Source: Thermoplasmata archaeon (GTDB taxonomy: Archaea; Thermoplasmatota; Thermoplasmata; Lutacidiplasmatales; UBA184). From it: a DNA stretch of 19,946 nt. The stretch is from positions 1 to 19,946 of the forward strand of contig JASHUL010000196.1 of assembly GCA_030039995.1 (NCBI GenBank), written 5' to 3'. The notes beneath the pieces are model-generated. The model saw only the letters and a list, made by a program, of their open reading frames with translations, was not told the DNA's origin and searched no databases. Position 1 is the first letter of the stretch. Each line of letters starts with the position of its first letter. Below, one piece after another: positions 1 through 6,203 of this stretch. Both the position numbers and the translations under genes were made by a program.

Positions 1-270
1 GAGAGCCTGATGGGCGACCAGGTCGCCATCCGGATGTACTTCCAGGGCGTCTCGCGGACCAAGCACGTCGGGAACCTCGGGATCGGCCTCCTCAAGCCCG
101 GGCTGCTCGTCTCGAGCGAGATCCTGAACATGATGGACACGTACTTCCGGATCATCAACATCGACAGCGCCCCGTGCATCTACGGGATCCGGCCGCGGAC
201 GACGATCTACTCGATCTCGCCGGACCCCGAGAAGGGCTCCCCGCACGCGACCCTCACGCCGATCGTGTGA
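1..270 (+). CDS. C-terminal part of an unidentified protein (5' end outside window)
   Basis: The reading frame is open from base 1 (in-frame residues Glu-Ser-Leu precede the first ATG at 10) and stops with TGA at 268-270, so this is the 3' end of a longer gene. The visible 89 residues are soluble, mixed hydrophobic and beta-rich, with no Cys cluster, transmembrane helix or motif that I recognise. The segment from about residue 30 to 65 has a conserved look (Gly/Pro/Ile-rich, then Asp-Thr-Tyr-Phe, later Arg-Pro-Arg-Thr-Thr). Codon use is strongly GC3-biased, like the neighbours, which supports real coding. It converges on the membrane-protein gene, with 7 nt between the two stops. I cannot assign a function. 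Confidence 0.6.
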   Translation, partial: ESLMGDQVAIRMYFQGVSRTKHVGNLGIGLLKPGLLVSSEILNMMDTYFRIINIDSAPCIYGIRPRTTIYSISPDPEKGSPHATLTPIV

Positions 271-277
271 GCCGGCC

Positions 278-931
278 TCAACGGCCGTAGCCGAGGGCGA
301 CCACGCCCAATCCGTAGAGCACGAGCGCGGGCACCAGCGTCATCACGAGGTCGTCGTCGACCCACCAGACCTTGGGCCGTTCGACCGCCACCGCGATCGC
401 CCCCGCGACCGCGGCGAGGCCGACCGAGGGGAGCGTCGGCCAATGCCCGAGGACGGCGAGCCCGAGGAACGCCAGCGCCGCATAGACCGCGAACGGCACG
501 ACCGCATCGACCGCGCGGAAACGCGGGTCCCGCCGGAGCTCGCCGGCGACGGGGTCGGCCACCGCGGTCCCCAGCACGACCGCGCAGGCGATCGGGAGCG
601 GGAAGAACAGGATCGCGAGGACGACCGCGGTCCCGAACAGCGCGAAGCTGCCGACCCGACCCTCCTCGTACGGACGGATCGTCGGTAGCTCGAGGCCGGC
701 CATGTGACGGAGCGCCTCGAGCACGTAGACCGCGGCCAGGGCCGCGAGGAGGATGTCGACCTTCGGAGCGATGACGAAGAAGTCGTTCGGGAGGACGTAG
801 TAGAGGAGCGCGACGGCCGCGAGCACGTGGAGGGCCCGCCGCCAGAGCCGGTCCCCGAGCTCGAAACCGCCCCCGAATCGAGCGCCGAGCCAGGTGCGGA
901 AGCGGCCGCCGCGGTGGAGGCGGATCGCCAT
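278..931 (-). CDS. Polytopic membrane protein resembling the dolichol/phytol kinase (CTP-dependent polyprenol kinase) family
   Basis: The product is a 217-aa integral membrane protein with about six hydrophobic segments. Family-like signatures are an N-terminal Arg-Arg-x-x-His before the first membrane segment (residues 31-35), an Ala-Asp-Pro turn in a hydrophobic region (125-127), and Val-Asp-Asp-Asp-Leu before the last membrane segment (191-195). These resemble the RKxxH, GD and DDNLTIP landmarks of SEC59/phytol kinase-like enzymes, which phosphorylate isoprenoid alcohols with CTP. A role in lipid or glycan-carrier metabolism is therefore inferred. The frame stays open to an ATG at 967, but I prefer the ATG at 931: the TATA-like box at 952-960 then sits about 25 nt upstream, as for other leaderless genes here, whereas the 967 start would lie upstream of that box. 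The fold assignment is moderately supported; the substrate is unknown. Confidence 0.55.
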   Translation of the reverse strand: MAIRLHRGGRFRTWLGARFGGGFELGDRLWRRALHVLAAVALLYYVLPNDFFVIAPKVDILLAALAAVYVLEALRHMAGLELPTIRPYEEGRVGSFALFGTAVVLAILFFPLPIACAVVLGTAVADPVAGELRRDPRFRAVDAVVPFAVYAALAFLGLAVLGHWPTLPSVGLAAVAGAIAVAVERPKVWWVDDDLVMTLVPALVLYGLGVVALGYGR

Positions 932-951
932 GCGGCGGCGGCCAAGCGGCC

Positions 952-960
952 AAACTATTA
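952..960. promoter_or_regulatory. Shared TATA-like element for divergent membrane-protein gene and purE
   Basis: AAACTATTA (its complement reads TAATAGTTT) is an isolated A/T-rich nonamer in very GC-rich DNA. Its centre is about 29 nt before the GTG of purE (985) and about 25 nt before the ATG at 931 on the other strand. That is the expected distance of an archaeal TATA box for leaderless transcripts in both directions. Two TBP binding events at one quasi-symmetric site are inferred, not shown. Confidence 0.5.
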
Positions 961-984
961 GTCTCACCGTCGCTCGGCCCGGCC

Positions 985-1446
985 GTGAAGGTCACGGTGC
1001 TGGTCGGCAGCAAGTCCGACCTCGAGGTCGCGGAAAAGGTCCGGACGCGCCTCAGCGAGTTCGGCGTCGCGTGCGACGTCCACGTCGCCTCGGCCCACCG
1101 CAACCCGGACAAGGTCGACCGGCTCGTCCGCGACCCGGCGACCGACGTCTTCGTCGCGATGGCCGGCCTCTCGGCCGCGCTCCCGGGGGTGGTCGCCGCC
1201 CGGACCCTGAAACCGGTCATCGGAGTGCCGCTCCACCGGGGGCTCGGCCTCGACAGCCTGCTCTCCGTCGTCCAGATGCCGCCCGGGATCCCCGTCGCGG
1301 CCGTCGGGCTGGACGCGGCCGAGAACGCGGCGCTCCTCGCCACCGCGATCCTGGCCCTCAAGTTCCCCGAGCTCACCGCGGCGCTCGAGAAGTACCGGGC
1401 GAAGTGGCGCGAGGAACCCGCCCCGGCCCCCGGGAGCCCCCCGTGA
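985..1446 (+). CDS. purE: PurE, N5-carboxyaminoimidazole ribonucleotide mutase
   Basis: This is a 153-aa PurE-family protein of purine biosynthesis, which moves the carboxyl group of N5-CAIR to C4 to give CAIR. Hallmarks are GSKSD (8-12, phosphate-binding turn), SAHR (36-39, containing the catalytic His38), ALPGVVAA (65-72), VIGVP (78-82), and QMPPGIPVA (97-105). The family core is full length and has a short Pro-rich tail. It looks closer to class I PurE (PurK-coupled) than to class II AIR carboxylase, but the position of the E. coli His in AAHLPG is Ala65 here, and the loop after IGVP is slightly shorter. No purK is in the window. It starts at GTG 985, with a TATA-like box at -29 and no leader. 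The stop overlaps the GTG of guaAb by 4 nt (GTGA), indicating an operon. Confidence 0.92.
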   Translation: MKVTVLVGSKSDLEVAEKVRTRLSEFGVACDVHVASAHRNPDKVDRLVRDPATDVFVAMAGLSAALPGVVAARTLKPVIGVPLHRGLGLDSLLSVVQMPPGIPVAAVGLDAAENAALLATAILALKFPELTAALEKYRAKWREEPAPAPGSPP

Positions 1447-2390
1447 ACGACCCGGCGGCCTTCGAGACGGAGGCCGTCGCGCGCCTTCGGGCGGAGATCC
1501 CCGGAAAGGCGATCGTCGCCGCGTCGGGCGGCATCGACTCCACGACGGCCGCGCTGCTGGTCGAGAAGGCGCTCGGCGACCGCGCGCGGGCGGTCTTCGT
1601 CGACAACGGCCTTCTTCGCGCCGGGGAGGTCGAACGGGTCGGGTCGTACTTCCGGTCGAGCGGCCTCCACTTCGAGGTCGTCCCCGCGGCGGACCGCTTC
1701 TTTTCCGCCCTCGAGGGCGTGACCGAGCCCGAAGAGAAGCGCCGCCGGGTCGGCGAAGCGTTCATCCGGGTCTTCGAGGCCGAAGCGGACCGCTTCGGCA
1801 CCGACCGGCTCGTGCAGGGCACGATCGCGCCCGACTGGATCGAGAGCGGCGGCTCGCTGCGCGACACGATCAAGACCCACCACAACGTCGGCGGGGTGCC
1901 GAAGAACAGTCGGCTCGTCCTGGTGGAGCCGCTCCGCGACCTCTACAAGGACGAGGTGCGCACGCTGGCCCGGCACCTCGGCATCCCGGCGGCCGACCGC
2001 CAGCCGTTCCCGGGACCCGGCCTCGCGGTCCGCGTAAACGGACCGGTCACGCCCGACCGCGTGCGCCGGGCGCGCGTCGCCGGCGCGATCGTCGAGGAGG
2101 AGGTCGAGCGGGCGGTCGCGGCCGGCACGGTCCCCCGCCCGTGGCAGTACTTCGCCGTGCTCCTCCCGGCACGGACGGTCGGTGTGACCGGCGACAACCG
2201 AGTCTACGGCGAGGCGGTCAGCGTCCGCATCGTCGAGTCGGTCGACGCGATGACGGCGACGTCGATGGCGGTCCCGCACTCGGTGCTGAAGACGATCGCC
2301 GAGCGGATCACCCGCGACCTCTCCGGCGAAGTGGTCCGGGTGCTCTACGACGTCACCGACAAGCCGCCGGCGACGATCGAGTGGGAGTAA
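1443..2390 (+). CDS. guaAb: GMP synthase [glutamine-hydrolysing] subunit B (ATP-pyrophosphatase)
   Basis: This 315-aa protein is the synthetase half of the archaeal split GMP synthase. It adenylylates XMP and aminates it with ammonia supplied by a separate glutaminase subunit (GuaAa, not in the window). The PP-loop SGGIDS is at residues 28-33, followed by VDNGLLR (53-59), the QGTIAPDWIES segment (about 125-135) and HHNVGG (146-151). PFPGPGLAVR (188-197), LPARTVGVTGD (241-251) and the diagnostic C-terminal KPPATIEWE also match. The absence of an N-terminal class I amidotransferase domain marks it as subunit B rather than fused bacterial GuaA. The GTG start at 1443 overlaps the purE stop and has GGGAG at 1432-1436, 6 nt upstream, so translation is probably coupled. 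Confidence 0.95.
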   Translation: MNDPAAFETEAVARLRAEIPGKAIVAASGGIDSTTAALLVEKALGDRARAVFVDNGLLRAGEVERVGSYFRSSGLHFEVVPAADRFFSALEGVTEPEEKRRRVGEAFIRVFEAEADRFGTDRLVQGTIAPDWIESGGSLRDTIKTHHNVGGVPKNSRLVLVEPLRDLYKDEVRTLARHLGIPAADRQPFPGPGLAVRVNGPVTPDRVRRARVAGAIVEEEVERAVAAGTVPRPWQYFAVLLPARTVGVTGDNRVYGEAVSVRIVESVDAMTATSMAVPHSVLKTIAERITRDLSGEVVRVLYDVTDKPPATIEWE

Positions 2391-2395
2391 GCTCC

Positions 2396-2809
2396 GTGGC
2401 GTCCCGCCCCGGCCGACCGCTCGCCCACGAGGACCGTGCGCTCGTGCGGGTCGCACGGGAGGCGCTGCGCGCGGGGTACCGGCGAGGTCGCCATGGGGTC
2501 GCGGCCGCGGTCCGGACCGCGTCGGGCGCCGTGTATGTCGGCCTCAACGTCGACGGGGTCCACGGGCCGTGCGCGGAGCACGTGGCGATCGGCGCGGCGC
2601 TCACCGCGGGGGACGCGAAGCTCGCGTCGATGGTCGCGGTCGCGAAGCGGGGCCGGTCGTTCCCGGTCCTCTCCCCGTGCGGCAACTGCCGGCAGCTCCT
2701 CCTCGACTACGCCCCGCACGCGACCGTGATCGCCCGGTATCCGGACGGTCGCGTCGTCCGACTGTCGGTGGCCGAGAGCCTGCCCGCCGCGTACCGTTCG
2801 TTCGACTGA
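2396..2809 (+). CDS. Cytidine deaminase-family protein
   Basis: This is a 137-aa zinc-dependent nucleoside deaminase of the CDA fold. The zinc and catalytic signature is present in order: Cys59-Ala-Glu61 (PCAEH, one Zn ligand plus the catalytic Glu) and Pro-Cys95-Gly-Asn-Cys98-Arg-Gln (two Zn ligands). The length fits homotetrameric cytidine deaminases (about 130 aa) and also blasticidin-S-deaminase-like relatives. The likely reaction is hydrolytic deamination of (deoxy)cytidine to (deoxy)uridine in the cytosol, but the exact substrate cannot be read from the sequence. The start is taken as GTG 2396, preceded by GGAG at 2384-2387 inside the end of guaAb, with an 8-nt spacer. An in-frame GTG at 2381 is an alternative. 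It is third in an operon with purE and guaAb, suggesting a combined nucleotide synthesis and salvage unit. Confidence 0.85.
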   Translation: MASRPGRPLAHEDRALVRVAREALRAGYRRGRHGVAAAVRTASGAVYVGLNVDGVHGPCAEHVAIGAALTAGDAKLASMVAVAKRGRSFPVLSPCGNCRQLLLDYAPHATVIARYPDGRVVRLSVAESLPAAYRSFD

Positions 2810-2832
2810 CGGCCCGCCGCCCGCGAAGACCC

Positions 2833-2838
2833 TATCTA
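2833..2838 (+). promoter_or_regulatory. TATA-like box of the 75-aa RHH gene
   Basis: TATCTA lies 26-31 nt upstream of the ATG at 2864 in otherwise GC-rich sequence, consistent with a leaderless transcript. Confidence 0.4.
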
Positions 2839-2863
2839 CCCCGCCCCCTCCCGTCCGGCCCCG

Positions 2864-3091
2864 ATGACCGAATCGCGACCCGCATCGGGACCGTCCCGGA
2901 CGATCCAGATCCCGGAGGACGTCGCGCGTCGGCTGGACGAGCGGGTCCATCACTCCTCCTTCGGCTCGGTGGACGCGTTCGTCACGTTCGTGCTCGCGCG
3001 TCTGCTCGAACAGTCCCACGACGAAGGCTTCAGCGAAGCGGACGAGAAGGCGCTCAAGGAACGACTCCGATCCTTGGGGTATATCGACTGA
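2864..3091 (+). CDS. Small ribbon-helix-helix (CopG/Arc-like) protein
   Basis: This 75-aa protein has a beta strand TIQIPE (13-18), a first helix (about 18-28), a turn with Gly34, and a second helix (about 35-50), which is the ribbon-helix-helix layout of small archaeal dimeric DNA-binding proteins. A charged helix (about 57-68) follows, and the protein ends in LRSLGYID, an ending I associate with C-termini of sulfatase/alkaline-phosphatase-superfamily proteins. A role as a transcriptional regulator or antitoxin-like protein is possible, but no toxin gene is adjacent. It is a stand-alone gene with its own TATA-like box, 54 nt after the deaminase stop. Coding is supported by GC3 bias and the domain pattern; the target is unknown. 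Confidence 0.7.
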   Translation: MTESRPASGPSRTIQIPEDVARRLDERVHHSSFGSVDAFVTFVLARLLEQSHDEGFSEADEKALKERLRSLGYID

Positions 3092-3114
3092 GCCGCCGAG
3101 CCGCTGCCGTAAGG

Positions 3115-3122
3115 CTTCAAAT
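3115..3122 (+). promoter_or_regulatory. TATA-like box of the Kelch/PKD surface-protein gene
   Basis: CTTCAAAT lies 22-29 nt before the GTG at 3144, and TAAGG is just upstream at 3110-3114. This is consistent with a leaderless or near-leaderless mRNA. The match to a TATA consensus is weak. Confidence 0.35.
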
Positions 3123-3143
3123 CCCGGACCCCCTTCGCCGAGC

Positions 3144-4712
3144 GTGCGGCGCACCTCGGGAGCACGGGCCGTCGCGGTCGGGGCGGTCGTGCTGCTCGCG
3201 GTCGTCTCCGCGATCGCCGTCGGCGCGACGAACGCCGCGAGCCCCCGGGCGGCCGGGCCCGTGGCGGCCGTCGCCCCCACCGCCGTCACCCCGGCGGCGC
3301 TCGACCTCACCTGGACGAACCTGAGCCTCGCGAACGCGGCGCAGCCGCCGCCCCGGGTCACGGGCAGCATGGTCTACGACTCGGAGCTCGGCGAGGTCGT
3401 GCTGTTCGGGGGACAGTACTTCAACGGTACGACGGACGCGACCGACTTCTACAACGACACCTGGACGTTCGCGCACGGGGTCTGGACGAACGTCACGACC
3501 ACGGTCGCTCCCTCGCCCCGGTCGGGCGCGGGCCTCGCTTACGACCCGGCGAACAACGAGGTCGTGCTGTTCGGCGGTCGAGGGGCGGCGCGCAACGACC
3601 TGAACGACACGTGGACCTGGACGGACGGCACCTGGACCAACATCTCCGCAACGGTCGGACCGTCGCCTCCCCCCGGGTTCTGGTTCTCGATGGCCTACGA
3701 CGCGCAGACCGAGGCGATCCTCCTCTTCGGCGGCGTCAACGTCACGGACGGGGTCCAGGAGACCTACACGAACGCGACCTGGTCGTTCATCGGCAATCAA
3801 TGGACGCATCTCTCCCCCGCGACCGTGCCGCCCGGTCGTCAGACCCAGGCGATGGTCTGGGACACGGTCGACGGCGAGATGGTGATGTTCGGCGGCCAGG
3901 GCTCGGTCGAGACCCTCAACGACACGTGGACGTACTACGACGCCGACTGGAACCAGGACACGAACCCCGTGCACCCGGGCGCGCGGGGCGGCGAAGGGAT
4001 CGCGTTCGACAGCTCGATCAATCGCGTGGTGCTGTACGGGGGCACGCCGGCGCCCGACGATTTCTACTCGACCTGGCTCTACGTCGGCGGGACCTGGACG
4101 CAGTACAACACCTCGCTCGTCCCGAACAATCCCCAAGCGACGTACGGTCAGTTCGTCTACGACGCCGCCGCCAACGAGGTCGTCGACCTGAACGAGCCGC
4201 TCGGCGAAGGCCCGGTCAGCACGTGGGTCTTGACGATCACGAATGCCCCGATCGGCCCGTCGTCGTTCTCGGTCACGCTGACCGCGAACCCCGCGTCGAT
4301 CGCGCTCGGGGCGGAGTCGAACCTGACGGCGGACGTGAGCGGGGGCACGTCGCCGTTCCACTACAGCTACTCCGGGCTCCCCGCCGGCTGCACCACCGAG
4401 AACACGCCGACACTCCCGTGCACGCCGACCGCCGCCGGTAGCTTCCGCATCACCGTCACCGCGACCGACGACCTCGGGAACACGACCCAAGGGAACGCGA
4501 CACTCACAGTCACGTCGAGCTCGGGGGCGTCGGCCCCGAGTTCTTCCGGCGTCGGTGACTGGGTCTGGATCCTCGTGGCGGTGGTCGTCGTCGTCGTGGT
4601 GCTGGTCGTCCTCGTCGTCGCCCGTCGGCGGCGTCCGTCACCGCCGGCGCCCCCGGGCGCGCCGCCGTTCAACGGCCCGCCGGTACCTCCGCCGCCCCCG
4701 CCCGGGTCCTGA
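3144..4712 (+). CDS. Secreted, membrane-anchored Kelch-repeat/PKD surface protein
   Basis: The 522-aa protein has an N-terminal Arg-rich start and hydrophobic segment (about 9-29) that looks like a signal peptide or anchor. Five clear Kelch-type blades follow, each with a (V/A)(Y/W/F)D...(V)(V/L)(L/M)(F/Y)GG core at about 77-90, 133-145, 184-197, 238-251 and 288-300, plus a degenerate one near 338-350. Most blades also carry an N-D-T-W-T or x-T-W strand. A PKD/Ig-like domain (about 375-457) contains Cys416 and Cys426, a possible disulphide. A C-terminal transmembrane helix (472-493) is followed by RRRR and a proline-rich cytoplasmic tail. Thirteen N-x-S/T sequons lie in the exterior part, suggesting N-glycosylation. 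It is probably a cell-surface beta-propeller for binding or adhesion; catalytic activity is not evident. The start is GTG 3144. Confidence 0.85.
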   Translation: MRRTSGARAVAVGAVVLLAVVSAIAVGATNAASPRAAGPVAAVAPTAVTPAALDLTWTNLSLANAAQPPPRVTGSMVYDSELGEVVLFGGQYFNGTTDATDFYNDTWTFAHGVWTNVTTTVAPSPRSGAGLAYDPANNEVVLFGGRGAARNDLNDTWTWTDGTWTNISATVGPSPPPGFWFSMAYDAQTEAILLFGGVNVTDGVQETYTNATWSFIGNQWTHLSPATVPPGRQTQAMVWDTVDGEMVMFGGQGSVETLNDTWTYYDADWNQDTNPVHPGARGGEGIAFDSSINRVVLYGGTPAPDDFYSTWLYVGGTWTQYNTSLVPNNPQATYGQFVYDAAANEVVDLNEPLGEGPVSTWVLTITNAPIGPSSFSVTLTANPASIALGAESNLTADVSGGTSPFHYSYSGLPAGCTTENTPTLPCTPTAAGSFRITVTATDDLGNTTQGNATLTVTSSSGASAPSSSGVGDWVWILVAVVVVVVVLVVLVVARRRRPSPPAPPGAPPFNGPPVPPPPPPGS

Positions 4713-4731
4713 CGACCCCGGCACCGCCAAC

Positions 4732-4739
4732 GATTAACT
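4732..4739 (+). promoter_or_regulatory. TATA-like box of the 87-aa gene
   Basis: GATTAACT lies 23-30 nt upstream of the GTG at 4762 in a GC-rich spacer, the same position as in other leaderless genes of the window. Confidence 0.45.
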
Positions 4740-4761
4740 CCGGCCGCGGCTCGATCCTCGC

Positions 4762-5025
4762 GTGCTCGCCTGTCCGTTCTGCGACGCGCCCGAGACCGAA
4801 CGCCTCGACGTCGAGGGGCGACGGTTCCTCGTCTTTCGCTGCATGTTCACGCCCGAGGTCGACCCGACGCTCTCCGACGGGGAGATCGCGGAGCGGCTAC
4901 GGTCGACCTTCGGAACGGACGGCCGGGCGTTCTTCCGCGGAACGTGCGACCGCCTCCACGTCTACGTGACGCGTGGCGAAGGAGCCCGGGTCCTGGCACC
5001 GAACGAGGCGGGCCGGCCCCGCTAG
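4762..5025 (+). CDS. Small Cys-containing hypothetical protein (possible zinc ribbon half)
   Basis: This 87-aa protein has an N-terminal Cys-Pro-Phe-Cys (C4, C7), a third Cys at 27 and a fourth at 62. C4/C7 with C27 and/or C62 could bind one metal ion, but a canonical paired CxxC zinc ribbon is not present. The middle (about 37-55) is a predicted charged helix. No family is recognised. It is supported as real by its start at the expected distance from a TATA-like box, GC3 codon bias and a clean stop. Its stop shares the palindrome CTAG (5022-5025) with the stop of the convergent channel gene, so the two genes overlap by 4 nt. Confidence 0.6.
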   Translation: MLACPFCDAPETERLDVEGRRFLVFRCMFTPEVDPTLSDGEIAERLRSTFGTDGRAFFRGTCDRLHVYVTRGEGARVLAPNEAGRPR

Positions 5026-5744
5026 TCGCCCTCGACGGTCAGCATCCGCTGGACAAAGAAGATCGCGGCCCACGAGATCTGCGCGGCCTCGACGCTCACG
5101 AAGGAGATCCCGATCGAGGCGGCGAAGACCGCCGCCGACAGGTAGCCCCGGCGGGTGAAGTACCGTGCGGCGGCCGGCGGGGTGTTCGGTTTGGACAGGC
5201 CCTTGCGTTGTGCGTACTCCCACAGCCCGGTCGTGGTGAGGCCCAGGGTCACCTGGATCCCGGCGAAGAGGTCGACGGCGACGCGGTGCATGGAGTAGGT
5301 CGTATAGACGCCCAGGACGAACGGCATCACGGCGATCTGCATCAACAGGATCATGTTGATCCAGACGAGACCGGAGTCGAAGCGCGCGATGTACTGGTAC
5401 GTCCGGTTGTGGACGATCCACCAGATCGCGATCATGATGAAGGCGAACGCGTAGCCCAGGAACGTCGGCCAGTCGTTCCACAGCTTGTGGACCAAGCCCC
5501 CCTCGGTCACGGACGTCCCGGCCGGGAACGTCGGCACGACCAGTGACAGCACGAGGAGCGTCATCGCGAACGCGAACACGCCGTCGCTCAGCGAGACGAT
5601 CCGCCCGAGGTCCTCGCCGGCGATCTGGGTGATCTCGGGGTGGCTGCGGTAATGGACCCGCCCGCGCAGCGAGTCGTCGTGGGGCGCGTCGGCGAGCGGC
5701 GCGGTCGGACCGGTCGTCTCGCCCGCAGGCGGCCCGGCGGTCAT
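5022..5744 (-). CDS. TMEM175-family (DUF1211) potassium-channel-like membrane protein
   Basis: This 240-aa protein has about six transmembrane segments (roughly 49-70, 93-113, 127-150, 157-175, 200-217 and 221-235). Its first helix carries the family signature R-x3-(F/L)-S-D-G-V, seen here as R48 to V56, followed by Phe-Ala-Phe-Ala and Thr-Leu-Leu-Val-Leu. TMEM175-type proteins in prokaryotes are K+-permeable channels with one six-helix unit per chain, and the length fits. The usual Phe of the FSD triad is Leu52. An approximately 45-residue hydrophilic N-terminus precedes the channel. It is the last gene of the sdh operon, starting 6 nt after the ridA stop, so it is probably co-transcribed. 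A role in membrane potential or ion balance linked to respiration is inference only. Confidence 0.82.
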   Translation of the reverse strand: MTAGPPAGETTGPTAPLADAPHDDSLRGRVHYRSHPEITQIAGEDLGRIVSLSDGVFAFAMTLLVLSLVVPTFPAGTSVTEGGLVHKLWNDWPTFLGYAFAFIMIAIWWIVHNRTYQYIARFDSGLVWINMILLMQIAVMPFVLGVYTTYSMHRVAVDLFAGIQVTLGLTTTGLWEYAQRKGLSKPNTPPAAARYFTRRGYLSAAVFAASIGISFVSVEAAQISWAAIFFVQRMLTVEGD

Positions 5745-5750
5745 CGCCGC

Positions 5751-6203
5751 CTACCGGCCCGCCGGCCGCACCGGCAGGTCCTCCGCGTCGGCGTCGATCT
5801 CCACCATCATGGCCGGGTCGATGAGCCCGGCGACGCCGACGAGCGTCATCGCGGGCCGGATCGGCGGGAACCGCTCGCCGAGCGCGCGCGTCACCTCGGA
5901 CGAACGGGTCAGGTCCGTCACGTAGATGCGGAGGCGGACGATCGCGTCCCGCCCGCTCCCCAGGGCTCCGAGCGCCGCCTCGATGTTGTCGAGGGCGCGC
6001 ACCGTCTGGCGGTACGGGTCCAGGGGCGCGACGATCCGGCCGTCCGGTCCGAACGCCGTCGTTCCCGAGACGTAGACGCGCGAGCCGACCCGGACGGCTC
6101 GGCTGTAGCCGACGACCGGCTCCCAGGGCGAACCGCTCGAGAACCGTTCGCGGGTCCCGGTGGCACGGGACCTACGCGGGGGCTTTCGTGCCGATCTTGC
6201 CAA
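5751..6203 (-). CDS. RidA/YjgF-family protein (reactive enamine/imine deaminase-like)
   Basis: The 150-aa protein has an approximately 25-residue basic N-terminal extension and then a full RidA core: GSPWEP (24-29), VYVSGTT (43-49), a helix around 63-82, LRIYVTD (91-97), and the C-terminal RPAMTLVGV...VEIDA block with Arg116 and Glu135. These match the carboxylate-binding Arg and Glu of RidA enzymes, which hydrolyse reactive 2-aminoacrylate-type enamines and imines. The only in-frame upstream start is TTG 6203. It overlaps the end of sdhE by 32 nt and has GGAG (complement of 6211-6214) 7 nt upstream, so I accept it. Its place behind the sdh genes suggests metabolite damage control alongside flavin/Fe-S chemistry, but that link is inferred. 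Confidence 0.88.
   Translation of the reverse strand: MARSARKPPRRSRATGTRERFSSGSPWEPVVGYSRAVRVGSRVYVSGTTAFGPDGRIVAPLDPYRQTVRALDNIEAALGALGSGRDAIVRLRIYVTDLTRSSEVTRALGERFPPIRPAMTLVGVAGLIDPAMMVEIDADAEDLPVRPAGR

Noticed and set aside
932..967. Longer N-terminus of the membrane protein from ATG 967
   Set aside because: It would place the start upstream of the TATA-like box that fits the ATG at 931. The added 12 residues show no conserved feature.
207..2456. 749-codon open frame on the minus strand across the purine operon
   Set aside because: It is antisense to purE, guaAb and the membrane-protein gene. Its product is Arg/Ala/Gly-rich low-complexity sequence, as expected when GC-rich codons are read in the wrong frame.
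4560..4660. GTC/GTG-rich low-complexity stretch in the Kelch gene as a repeat element
   Set aside because: It is explained by the poly-Val transmembrane helix and the Arg-rich stop-transfer sequence that it encodes.
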